Origin: Paramarasmius palmivorus
Taxonomy: Eukaryota > Basidiomycota > Agaricomycetes > Agaricales > Marasmiaceae
NCBI GenBank assembly: GCA_037176845.1
Contig: JAYKXP010000005.1
Span: 186,001-250,000, forward strand
DNA: 64,000 bases
Direction: 5' to 3'
How positions within the stretch are numbered: the stretch's first letter is position 1; every line of letters starts with the position of its first letter. The notes under the pieces are model-generated. The model had not been told where the DNA came from, did not search any database, and saw nothing but the letters and a program-made list of their open reading frames with translations. Of the stretch, positions 48,946-59,368 are shown in pieces. Position numbers and translations under genes: made by a program.

Positions 48946-50549
48946 TCATGAACCGGCAGCAGGAGCATTGACCGGTGGTTCCTGAGTCTGGTCACCCTGG
49001 CTCTGAGCATTGGCTTGGACAGCATTCTTTCCCTTTCCTGGAGGGGGCGGGTGGTATACTTTCTCCTAATGTCAAGACCGCATTGTTAGAAACTGCGTTG
49101 GTCATCGGGTGCAGAGCGGTATAACGTACCTTCTTTTTCTTTTTCTCGGGCTTAGCATTAGGGTCGGGATAAGCCAACTTTTCTACTTCCTTCCACTCCT
49201 CGTTTGCTTCAAATGCTTTTCTGATTGGCTCGAGTAGACTCAGGATGGCATTACCAACACCATTCTTGAGATCTTTCGGATGTAGCGCCTTGCTCTCGAA
49301 TGCGTCTCGCATCTCCTGGAAGTTTTTGTAATGCATCGGCCCACCGAATTTCTCGTCCCGGCTGATAGAGAAAATGGTGCCTTCAGGTGCATCATCTGAA
49401 ATGAATGGTTTTTGCGCCGCCGCTTCTCCTTCTGAACCGCCTGCGACATCAATTCCCTTCAGCCGCTCGGCCCTGAGCTCGCTAATCGGGAACAAAACAG
49501 CCTCCGCAAACGAAAGGATGCCGTTCTCCTGCACGTTCCCTTCTTCGCAGAAAGCCAGCTTGATTTTCTTCTTGACAACTTCCGGAGGGTCCAAAAAGTC
49601 TATCTTCGAATTGGGGTCCGACGAGGACATTTTCCCGCCTGCGAGTCCGGGAACCATAGCGTTCATTAGGTGCGCCCGTTTTCTGTACCCTAATCTGGGT
49701 AAGTACAGCTCCGCAAACGTAAAGATTTTGCGCTAGCGGTACCGGATTACTACGTGGGTTGAAAGCAGGATTGGAAAATTTACCTGATCAACACCACCGA
49801 ATTGGAAATCACAATCCAAGTACTGCTCGTCCAAGGCTTGTAATCCCGGGTAGAGAAGACCACTCAATAGAGGGCTCTCTACTTGCTTGACGACTTCAGC
49901 GCCAGCCTTTTTAGCATCGTGTTCTGTCACGGTAGCGCATAGACGGTAGTTATCGAGGTTGTATTCTTTGGTAAGTTGGTAGGATGACCCTTCGACAAAT
50001 CGCAGTTTTGAGGTAGGAATGCCCAGAGATTCGAACACCGCTAGAAGAATGAACTTGTAGTATTTGGTACGGTGCGCGACCAGGTCTAATGGTGCTTTGA
50101 GATTATCGAGGAAAGCGTGTACATCTTGTACAATCTTGAGTTATGGCATATAAGACCTTGACAAAAACACGATTTACCTGCCAAGAGTACGGTGACCTTT
50201 TGGAATATTTCAGCCAGACCTTCGTAGGGACATTTGGAGCAACATACCTCAACACCTGCCCGCAAGAAATCAGCTATCTTCGTCAAGGGCACAAAATATC
50301 CGATATGCGCTGCGAATGATTAGGATCGGAAAGGCAGGATGTAGCTTCGGGCCTCTCACGTCTTCCGGTAGGAGCAGTTCCTGCAAAAGTGTAAGCGATG
50401 GTGGTAGGCTGAGATCAAAAGGTGCACGCGCCCCAGTAGCATTTTGGACTCCTTCCTTCTGCAAGTATTGCCTTGATCGAGTCTCCACCGAGAACCTCTG
50501 CGACTCTTCTCGTTATGAGTTCGTACTGTTCCTCCGCTGTAGCGGACAT
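48946..50549 (-). CDS. Cytosolic tyrosyl-tRNA synthetase
   Basis: Class I aminoacyl-tRNA synthetase charging tRNA-Tyr, eukaryotic/archaeal type. Start [20 protein letters not shown] at 50549. The HIGH motif is assembled from three exons: KCYWG, TAPTGR and [19 protein letters not shown]. The first of these joins uses a GC donor (intron 50381-50431). Then [79 protein letters not shown] and the KMSKS-equivalent [18 protein letters not shown]. The C-terminal part has a Lys run (EKKKKK) and after a last intron [16 protein letters not shown], ending NAPAAGS at 48946. It lacks the EMAP-II-like domain of animal enzymes. Confidence 0.94.
50381..50431 (-). other. GC-AG intron in tyrosyl-tRNA synthetase (51 nt)
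   Basis: Donor TGGG|gcgcgt and acceptor ttgcag|GAACTG. Phase and family sequence (CYWG-TAPTGRPHIGYF) require the donor after the first base of the Gly codon; the nearest GT is out of phase. Confidence 0.75.
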
Positions 50550-50861
50550 GACTGCTGAAGAGAGAGGAAGGCAGACTCTGAAAGATTTGACGACTGATAA
50601 ATTGATCGCAATCTGACTCGATTTCGGCCACGTGGGGTGGCGCCCAAACGAAACGCTGCTACAAGCTGAGGCTACAATAATAATAATTTCAGTCAAAACA
50701 TGCTGTAACATCCACTCTGAGACACTGAAAGGAGCAGGTGAAGAGGTTGAATAAATCAAGACTACGTGTAACAATTCCCGGGGGTCAAGCCCGATGAAAT
50801 CGACGAAGTTTCGGTGCAAAGCTGTTCTGCATTGCACCTCTGGCTCATTACTAGTATATTG
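50550..50861. other. Intergenic between TyrRS and LRR gene
   Basis: 312 bp, contains the TyrRS promoter and the LRR gene's 3' UTR; both are on the minus strand. Nothing else seen. Confidence 0.4.
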
Positions 50862-53573
50862 TTATTCGAGGCGACCCCTTAACCAGCTAAGCAAACCCTT
50901 GGTACCTTCCCTTTCCCAAATACGTCGAGGAGGTACACGAAACCTAGAATAGCGTGAGTTCAATGCCAGGAGATCACGCAGGACACGTACGTGTTGCCAT
51001 CCACCAAGAACACATCCAATGGTAGAAGTCCCATTTCAGATGGTAGTCTCCCAATATCGTTATCCCTTAGATCCAGCTCCTCCAGCTTCCAACCGGGCAC
51101 GTCTCTATTTCCTTTAAACATCTCGGCCAAACCTTGAAAGCCATCCAAGTCCCGGATGGTATTCCCTCTCAGTCGTAGGTGTCTTAAACCTTTCAAGCGG
51201 TGCGGCGCTTCGAGTATGAGGGCAGACAAAGCCTCACTCGTAAGGGCTGCGCTACTTATCGTGTTGTACGACAAGTTTAGTGTTTGTAGGCGAGGAAACA
51301 GGGACGTGATGAGCTGAAGAATAGGCTCACTGGTACGAGGTGGCGGGGTTCCAGTATCGCCGTCGACACCGACCCGAGAAACAGGGACGGTATCGGAAAA
51401 GCTACATCCTTCTAGATCCAGTTCCTCCAGATTGGGTAGTAATGCCGATCCACTAGGTAGAGAGGCGGGTAACGTGAATGATCTGTCCATCCGTCTATTT
51501 GTAAGGTTTAACACGCGAAGGGTCTGCGAAAATGCTTGAATGGAAATCTCCGCGAGCGGGGCACTGGCGAAAGGGACAGCAAGGTCCATTGACGTCGATC
51601 GATTTAACAGTGTTGCTGACGGCGTCGCCATTGAAAATGCCCTTGCATGACCTGAGGCTTTCGAAGGAGCCGTCGACGCTGGCAAGGAAAGCGTGTGACT
51701 GGATTCAGTGTAGTACTGAGGGTTAGACAAGGATGCTGTCGTCTTGCTGCCTGGTGAAGGTTTGCCGTGCCCGAGGGCAGAGGCGTCACCTTTCTTGCTA
51801 CCATCGGCCGAGTTGTTCGCTGCTGCCGCCGCAGCTCGAGCCCGCCTTTTACCACCCTCGGTAAGGAGACCCTGCTCTGCCTCAATCTCCCATGCTTCCT
51901 TGACAACCTCCTTTTTCTCCTCCTTCTGAAGAGAAGCAGGAAGCGATGTTTGGGCAGCAGCAGCCTGTGCAGCCTGGGCCCTCGCTCGTCGCTTGCCTCC
52001 TTCTGTCAGCAGGCCCTGTTCCGCCTCAACTTCCCATGGTTCCTTCTCTACAACACGCACAGGCGTTGGCATCGATGGACGAGAAGGTGACGAAGTTGAT
52101 CCCCATTCTATACCCTCGTCCAATGTTTTCGCAGCACGTTCTCTCTTGCGACGCTCCATCTCGAGCTCCCAAGGCTCTCGCATAACTTTTCTCCCTACAA
52201 TGACTCGTAACACTCCTTCAGGAGGTTCGTCGCTCGTGAGATCGAGACTGATCTCTTTCCGGACACCACTGAGAGCGGCTTGCACGACATCGGCGGTAGC
52301 CCTCGTTTCACCCAGATCCAGTGTTCGAAGACGAGAGAAACTCGTCGTTGAGGTCAGTCCTGGAGGGAACGCCTCGTCACCAATGTCGGCATGATCGAAG
52401 CGGAGCTCTCTGAGTCCACTCAGAGTAGCAAGCTTTGCAACCAAGGCCGCAGAACCCGAGCCAAGGGGATTAAAGGATAAATCTAGTTTGGTTATGGCTT
52501 TGGGTATATCAAGATCAATATTATCAGCAGATATGAGGTTGTGTGATAGGTCTAGAATCATTAGACGGGGTAGGGGAGAATCGGCACGGACAATAGCTGG
52601 TTCAAAGAAGCCGCGATTCGCAGTCTCTGGCTTTCGGCCGGAGGCGAAGGGTGCGTTGAAAGGCAAGGCGTTGAGTTTATTATGGGAGAGATTTAGACTC
52701 GTCAACTCGGGAAGTGTAAAGAGGTTGGCTGGAAGTGCAGATAGCTTATTTTCGGAAAGATCCAGAGTGGTCAACGCCGTGAGATCCCCAAATGAATCTG
52801 GTAATGATACCAATTGATTTTTGTGTAGCTAGCGTCGGCATCAGTGCAATTTTTACGAGCAGTAAGCTAAGGACGTACATCGACGACTTTCAAAGAGCCG
52901 AACATAGATATCTCGGGCTGGATCTCGATGATCTCGTTATTCCACGCCTTCAGTGTTTGAAGGTCTTGAGCTTCGAACCATGTTGGGTTTCCTCCACGTT
53001 TGCCACGCTTGATCTCAGCAGTTGGGTCAGCGGGCGGTAACGGAGGCTCCTTGGGAACCGATTTCAGCGGAGCAGGTGTAATATTGAGATGGATTTCAAA
53101 GAGACCGGATGGTATGCAGGGCAAAGATCGAGATGAGAGGTTAACAGATCCTTTCTTGGAAATTTAATTCAGCAAAACACAGCAAGGTTGCAACAAAATT
53201 CACCTGAGCTCCTTCCGCGTTCTATGGTTTCCCTCACCGACCAACGACCAAACGTGTCCTCCTCTACCGCTTGTTGCGGTGCATCAGGAAGCGCGTCTTC
53301 AAGGGTTGCAAGAGTGTCGAAACTACTGCCGCTAGCCGGCGCCTTTGCTTTCTTTGCCTCTGCACGTTTTAACGCTATTGCCTCTCGTATACTCATTGCC
53401 GGAGCAGAGGGCAATGGAGGCTCATCTTTGGTGGCAGGTTTTTGAGGAGATGACCGACCCGTCGACGACTTGGTTCTTGGACGAACTGGGGTGATGGCGC
53501 CTGTCCGTGATTGAGGCCTTGAGGCTGCCGGAGTAGACGTTTTGACTGGTGAACGAGCAGGAATACGGGACAT
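50862..53573 (-). CDS. Leucine-rich repeat protein, LRRC40-like
   Basis: Four or more exons. The N-terminus (MSRIPARSPVKTSTPAASRP) is basic and Ser/Pro-rich. LRRs follow: ALTTLDLSENKLSALPANLF, ELTSLNLSHNKLNALPF, RLMILDLSHNLISADNIDLD, then a linker, then a second LRR block NLEELDLEGCSFSDTV, RLQTLNLSYNTISSAAL, HLRLRGNTIRDLDGFQGLAE and LEELDLRDNDIGRLPSEMGL. The linker holds three related units: REPWELEMERRKRERAAK and two near-identical EPWEVEAEQGLLTEGGKRRA / EAWEIEAEQGLLTEGGKRRA. After the last intron the C-terminal cap DGNTFRVPPRRIWEREGTKG (then LLSWLRGRLE, stop 50862-50864) resembles LRRC40 ends. Function unknown; LRRs suggest a protein-binding scaffold. Confidence 0.85.
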
Positions 53574-53779
53574 GAGTCAGGAGAGAAATGCGTGAGTTTA
53601 CATAACTTGTCGTGGTCTCTTTTCAACTCTCATCTGCACAAATGACATCGTGCGCCCACGCCCAACGTTTTGACTTCGGAACCATCACTTCTAGTCATTC
53701 GATTTATCAAGGGGTATAAAATTCACTTTTGGCTAGCTACAAAGGCAGACTCCTGCCTGCAATGGAGCAAAACTGAATC

Positions 53780-54506
53780 ATGGTTCTATATGACATAGCT
53801 TCCCAGAAAGCCAGCTGTTAGTCTCCGAACGTTTTGGAAGACACGGCAATGTGTATTTACACTATCTTTCGAAGAGAGGCTAACGAAGAGATCTCCCATA
53901 CAGAACCGTGTGGGTGGAGTACCCGGATATCCCGACCAGTGTAAAGTTCGACGGACTTTGTATACATTGCCAGCAATCCATGACCCCCAAACTGGTCGTA
54001 CTGTGGCGGACTCGGCGCTGATAGCAGAGTATCTTGATGAAGTCTATCCCAATGGACCTACTCTTATTCCAGCCATGAACGCGCTCTTCAGGCTGCATTT
54101 CGAGATATTTCTGTCGAGAAGCTCACTCTGTTGTGGTAGTTTGCGCAGCGCAAGACCACACTCATCTTCAATCCGACAAAAGAGGAATATTATCGCTGAA
54201 CTAGGCTTCCTATCTTCGGGGTGACTGTGGAAGAACTACATCCTCAAGAAGAACCAAGGAAGTCAGAGTGGAAGAAGTTTGAGCAAGGTCTAAGAGAAAT
54301 TAGTGGTTGGATGAAGAACGAGGGCAGTTTTGTTTTGGGAGAGGCTATCACATTCGCAGACTTCAGCCTCGGTGGATGGATTCTGTGGTGCAGAATTAAA
54401 GTGACGAGTGGAAGGACATTGCTTCGTGGCACCTTAAGGGCGATGGGGAAGGTTGCTACAGCTGCTAGAGGTGTATGAAGTTGGCTTGAAGGTTTTTACC
54501 GACTAG
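53780..54506 (+). pseudogene. Broken glutathione S-transferase gene
   Basis: Homologous over its length to the intact GST at 58413-59159, but disrupted. N-terminal MVLYDIASQKASC runs into an in-frame TAG. LPYRTVWVEYPDIP appears in another frame (cf. YHTVWVEFPDI), then YTLPAIHDPQTGRTVADSAL and IAEYLDEVYPNGPTLIP in a third. TTLIFNPTKEEYYR is followed by an in-frame TGA, after which TRLPIFGVTVEELHP continues. C-terminal pieces EWKDIASWHLKG and LLQLLEVYEVGLKVFTD are again in different frames, ending at 54504-54506. At least two stops and several frame changes: not explained by introns of the kind used here. No repaired sequence is proposed. Confidence 0.85.
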
Positions 54507-55358
54507 GAGTAGATGGTAATCTCATCCAAGCTTGTTTATAGTCGAGCAAGAATTCACGCTGGTGTTGGCCCAATCCGGCTCGGGCCAAAATTCGTCTGTC
54601 TACGCGAACGTTGTCGAATTCTACGATGTTCCCTGAAGAGACAGAGTGACTCAGGTCCGAGTCACTGCCTGGAAGATCTTCGTCGACTTTCAATCTCTGT
54701 AGACGCTACATTTGAGCTAACGGGGGCTAGAGTATTATCCAAGTTCAGTAGCTTGATATCAAGCCTTCCAGGAAGAAAATCGCCGGCAAGCAAACACTCA
54801 TCCGCACACCCCGATGCACATAACCTTCTGCCGGCGTTACTCGCATAGACTTGTTTCGATGTGCCGGCTTCGATTAGCGAAAAAGACCGCAATGCCCGAA
54901 TGAGTCGCTAACGTCGGCACTCCATGCTATACTTGACGCAGCGTTCAGTGCGAAGCTCGGCTTCGTATCACCGTTTCTGTTGCCAAAGTTGTCTGGTTTA
55001 TTCAATAGGTTGGTGTGTAGAAGTATGTGATGTTTGAAGACGCCGCCGAAGCCCGGGCGCTAAGACTCCGGGCCGGTTAGTGCCCTGATCCGCTTCAGTT
55101 GTCTGAGCGCTGGTTTCCTCCAGTATCTCCTTCAACTCGTACCACGAGGACGCCCCGGCCTCTTCTGCTCAGCCCTCTTTCGACCTGGATTCCATTATCG
55201 ATGCACGATTGAAAGAAAGGGAGGGACCTGGCACAGTGGGACAGACATGTTTTGTTTAAGTTCAAAAAGTCTATGTACATACATCGTTCTGGGTCTTCTG
55301 CGCTAATCATTGACGCTCATCACAGCAATAGACCGGTATTTTGCCCGGCACCGCCGTC
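54507..55358. other. Intergenic between GST pseudogene and orphan gene
   Basis: 850 bp without a supported gene. A short GC-rich inverted pair GCCCGG/CCGGGC at about 55051-55073 could form a stem. At about 54583 a fragment reads ANVVEFYDVP before a stop, resembling a GST N-terminus (SSIEFYDTP), too short to call. The right end should contain the orphan gene's promoter. Confidence 0.4.
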
Positions 55359-57745
55359 ATGTTGAATATGTCGACAGATAACTTGCAGGTCACGCCTCTT
55401 CCCCAACATCAACGTTCAACCATGTCTATCCTCGAGAGATCTTCGAACATGACCATAGAACGGTCGCATTTCACAAGCATTGGTGGTGCCCAGAACAATG
55501 TCTACAATGGAGATGTAGTTCATTGTAGTATGAACCACAGGGAGCGTCAGTCGACTATATGGGATGAGGTTAGTGCACATATCGTTCAAAGCCTCAGTCC
55601 GTCGTTACTCAGCAATATGAATATGAAGTACACGCGCGTGCCGATAGGCAATGTATACATCAAGAGGACTTTTTGCGATACGCATGTCAGAAGGGACGAT
55701 GACCACCGAGAGAATAGAAGATGGCGGAATCTGGATGCTCGTCGTACCATCAGCACTACTTGCATAAAGTTGAACGGTCAGGACGAAAAGTCGGAATATC
55801 TGTATATTGCTTATACTGGCCCTGATGCCTCAAAGGTGGAGAGTATTGGGTTCATTTTCAAGAGTCTAATGAGCTGAACACCCTTGATCAGGCCTTTCAA
55901 AAAGACTTCCAGCAGTTCTCTCGTATCAAGTGAGTCATTTCATGCTTCATATCCAGCAGCCTCAGTATGAACTAAAACGCTTCCCTAGGAACAACAATTT
56001 CGCTCAGCTTTTTGGATATAACGACTGCCCCAGACTACCAGCACTAATCTTTTACGATGGTGAGATACACAAGTCTTGTTCGCTCGCAACAACTTGGCTC
56101 ATTGTCTTGGGATCGTCGTACAGCGCTTGTTCCGGCTTCACACGTATTTGAACGAAACGGGTTTTCATCCATCCTGTTCACGTACTTTTGCCACCAAGTG
56201 TGTGGATGATCTTTTTATTGCTTTTCAGTGGTCCTGATCTGTTTCCCTGGATAGTTAGGGATAGCACAAGGACTAGACGCGGAAATGGTGCGTCACATTA
56301 GTGAGAGCATGACTTAACACTACTATACACAACTTTCAGTTACTTTCCGAACTCTGGATTGACCCCAGAACTGGTTCAGTTCGAAAGGGACCCTATGTCG
56401 AAAATTCGTCCAATATCCATTATCGAGCAGTCAGTTTGCGGAGACACTCACATCCAAATCACGACCATCCTCCCCTGAGTCTTCAGACGTACAACAATAC
56501 CAGCATCCTCTTCAACTATCTCGTCAGAACACTCTCCGTCAAGAGTATTCTTGAAGGGATCAGTAGGTCTACCAGGACGACCATAGAGCCTGTGAACGAT
56601 GGAGGCGCCATTCACATGTTATCATCCTTACCTGGTACAGTCTACCACAGAACCTCTCGGGACATCATCGCTCGGTGGCCAGGAGACAGACGAGGATGGT
56701 ATTACCAATTTTGGGATGAAGGGTGTAATATGCCGGACGCAATGCAAAGAAGAAATGTGGTCATGGAAGATGGCACTGTACGGTATGTTTGAAGTAGCGC
56801 GATATGACGATCTTGGGCTTATTGGGAAGAAAGGTTCACATTGGTGCCGTCAGACATTCACGGTCTTCAGTGGTTCGATTTATATTACGACCTGCACCCC
56901 AGAATGGAATGGCATGACACTGTAGATTCTTGGCTGTCGCAGGCACATTGCATTTTTCACAGACTTGGTATTACTAGGGATGAGTGGAAGGAGTATTGTA
57001 AGTCGATGTCTACTATCTCCTGCTTTTGATTGCAATGATGAATGTTGATTTATTGTAGCCGTTGTCGACAGCTTTTTGCTGCTCTTCAAATGCGACTCAC
57101 CGCCGAGACGTAACAGGAACCCAGCCAATGTCTTGATATACCTATTCATCCGACCCATTCCTCGTCCTGCCGACGACGAAAGTAAGTGGAAAGCTTGGCT
57201 TGAAGGCAAGAAGTTTTATTGGTCCTTTGATTCCTCTGGTTTCGAGGAGATGCCTGAGGATGTGCAGTTTGATCTTGGCCTTCCGTCATTCGTGACTGGC
57301 ATCGAAGTTTGGCATGATTGGTGGGATCGGGACGCATACGATGCCATTCGGCTAGTTCACCTTTCTCAGGGCCTCAATTCCTCGACAATAAGTCTTGCAA
57401 TATCCCTTGGACGCCAGCTCCTTGAAATTGGTGACGCTTCGCGTTTCGAGGAAATCGACGGCGACGGTAAGAGTAATTGTAGTCATACAAGATATATTAC
57501 TCAACTTTTCACGTCCCAGCAGGATGCTTGAGGAGTGACCAAACGGGTACCAAGTCCTCACAATCGTCGGCGGCCAAGCATGTTTTACAAAGATTGAGAA
57601 AAATGGTATGGCTCTGTTCATTATTCGTAACTTCTACTGATATCTGGAAGTAGAAAATCGCAAAGATGATGAAGCCGTGGTCGTGGATGTCGAAGTCAAA
57701 GCGATCTTCCCTACGAGTCGAAGCGCCAACGATAGTGTGAAGTAA
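55359..57745 (+). CDS. Orphan protein of a basidiomycete-expanded uncharacterised family
   Basis: About nine exons, no known enzyme domain recognised. Start MLNMSTDNLQVTPLPQHQRS. A short segment SHFTSIGGAQNNVYNGDVV near residues 35-55 is Gly/Asn-rich. The body has FAQLFGYNDCPRLPALIFYD and, across an intron, ALVPASHVFERNGFSSILFT, then LLSELWIDPRTGSVRKGPYV, MLSSLPGTVYHRTSRDIIAR and WPGDRRGWYYQFWDEGCNMP. From memory, the LIFYDELVPASH/LPGTVYH pattern belongs to a family with many paralogues in Agaricomycetes. The 3' end is uncertain: the best coding frame joins GDGD to VLTIVGGQACFTKIEKN (acceptor near 57561) and ends KAIFPTSRSANDSVK at 57743-57745; the nearer CAG acceptor gives a less protein-like tail. 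It sits between GST remnants. Confidence 0.7.
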
Positions 57746-58412
57746 TTTACATACAATGGATCAGATATCTCTTGAATTTCAAACCATTTAACATCAAGAC
57801 TACTCGCGAAATCAGCCTAAGCATCGTACCCAGAAATGCCTGCCTCGGTACGCGTTTTTCTCTACCTTATCCGCCGAGTCAAATGGTTTCTGGCCGTTTC
57901 CGTTGCCCAGCCGATGGAACGGTAATTCTGCCGCTAGATTGCAGCTGCAATGTGCTTCAAGCCTGAGAAGGAGGTCGAGCAGTGGGAAAAGACAAGAAAA
58001 TTCTTGCTGTTGAACTTGCTACAGATGATGCATTCGTCATGGGAGCAAATCTTCATTTTTGGAGATTAAGGCTGTCTTTCTCGTCGATACCAGATCTAAA
58101 AGTGCGGGAACGCGGTTTCAAGGCGCAGTGGGTGGTGCTCTTCCAAGAAGGCTAGCGCGATGAAAGGCTGTTGCTTAGGAATAGATCTAGAACAGCACTT
58201 GGTAGCCGTAATCGAACTGAACGTTGGTGGCCTCGGAATCGTTTTCTCACCAAATGACAGGCCCACCCTCTCGGTCCACGGTAGGTTCTGTCAGCACATC
58301 AATAATCAAATACAAGTAGAACTCCCACCCTACATCGGGGTTCGGAACATGGGGGCAATCTGGGGCGATATAAAGCGGAGGATCTGTTTTCCAGATATCC
58401 CAATTGCCCAAC
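57746..58412. other. Intergenic with GST-like remnant and GST promoter
   Basis: Near 57958-58075 the + strand reads CFKPEKEVEQWEKTRKF and, one frame away, DDAFVMGANLHFWRL, which parallels KPENHKEQWGKLEKDL and DEFVMGDKISYADM of the intact GST: a decayed third copy. A TATA box (TATAAA, 58369-58374) lies 44 bp before the intact GST start. Confidence 0.55.
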
Positions 58413-59159
58413 ATGTCCAGTTCCATCGAATTCTACGACACTCCCTCCAAACTCCCAAACCAGATCTGGTCCCCAAACACCATTAAAGCCCGTTATGCCT
58501 TGAATTACAAGGGACTCAAATATCATACCGTCTGGGTAGAGTTCCCTGATATTGAACCCAAGTACAAGGAGATCGGTGCGACCCCCGTCGATACCAAAGC
58601 TGATGGTTCACCCTATTATACCGTTCCAATCATCCGAGATCATTCCACCGGCGCGGTCGTCGTTGGATCCATCCAGATCGTGGAGTACCTCGATAAACAG
58701 TACCCTGATACCCCGACATTGATCCCGAAGGGTACACTTGCGCTTCACAAAGCATTCAACGATGCTTTCACGTCGAAGTTGAGCGCCTTGTTCCCGTTCT
58801 TGTTGCCCAAGGTTACGTGGATCATGAATCCGAGTACGGAGAAGTTCTTTAGGAGCACGAGGTTGGCGACCTTTGGGGTTACGATGGAAGATATGTATCC
58901 GAAGCCGGAGAATCATAAGGAACAATGGGGAAAACTGGAGAAGGATCTTGCGAGTGTTGCTGGGTGGTTCAAGGAAGGAGATGAGTTTGTGATGGGAGAT
59001 AAGATTTCATACGCAGATATGGTCGTTGCAGGATGGCTGGACCCAGTGTTGATCTTGTGGGGAGAGGATAGCGAGGAATGGAAGACTATCGCTTCTTGGC
59101 ATGGTGGGCGATTCGGCAAGCTAGTGAAGACTTTGCAGAAGTATGAGACAGTCGTGTAG
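58413..59159 (+). CDS. Glutathione S-transferase-like protein, intronless
   Basis: 248 residues in one exon, unusual in this intron-rich window. The start at 58413 (MSSSIEFYDTPSKLPNQIWS) follows a TATA box at 58369. The thioredoxin-fold half has SPNTIKARYALNYKGLKYHT, VWVEFPDIEPKYKEIGATPV and SPYYTVPIIRDHSTG; the cis-Pro is in TVPII. The helical half has EQWGKLEKDLASVAGWFKEG and DEFVMGDKISYADMVVAGWL (GST C-terminal N-cap region). The SPNTIKAR layout, with Ser in SPN as the likely catalytic-side residue, is that of fungal Ure2p/GstA-unlike 'beta-etherase-like' (GTE/FuA-type) GSTs; the subclass is inferred. Glutathione conjugation in stress or lignin-product detoxification is plausible but unproven. 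Confidence 0.88.
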   Translation: MSSSIEFYDTPSKLPNQIWSPNTIKARYALNYKGLKYHTVWVEFPDIEPKYKEIGATPVDTKADGSPYYTVPIIRDHSTGAVVVGSIQIVEYLDKQYPDTPTLIPKGTLALHKAFNDAFTSKLSALFPFLLPKVTWIMNPSTEKFFRSTRLATFGVTMEDMYPKPENHKEQWGKLEKDLASVAGWFKEGDEFVMGDKISYADMVVAGWLDPVLILWGEDSEEWKTIASWHGGRFGKLVKTLQKYETVV

Positions 59160-59368
59160 TCGGTGGGAATGGACTGAACAACGTTTACGAGATTATACTC
59201 ACACACCGGCTTGACTTTTGTAATATAACGTGCACGAATGGATTGATATAATTACAACGATGATACAGGTGTATCTAATGTATAGCATGTCCAGTCCATC
59301 TACAGTATATGCAATGCGTAAGTCGATATGGTTAGATCCCATACAACACCCCGAACCCTCACGAATCA

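Noticed and set aside
54583..54620. ANVVEFYDVP, resembling a GST N-terminus
   Set aside because: Only about ten residues before a stop and no further similarity, so chance is possible. It is mentioned only as context for the GST array.
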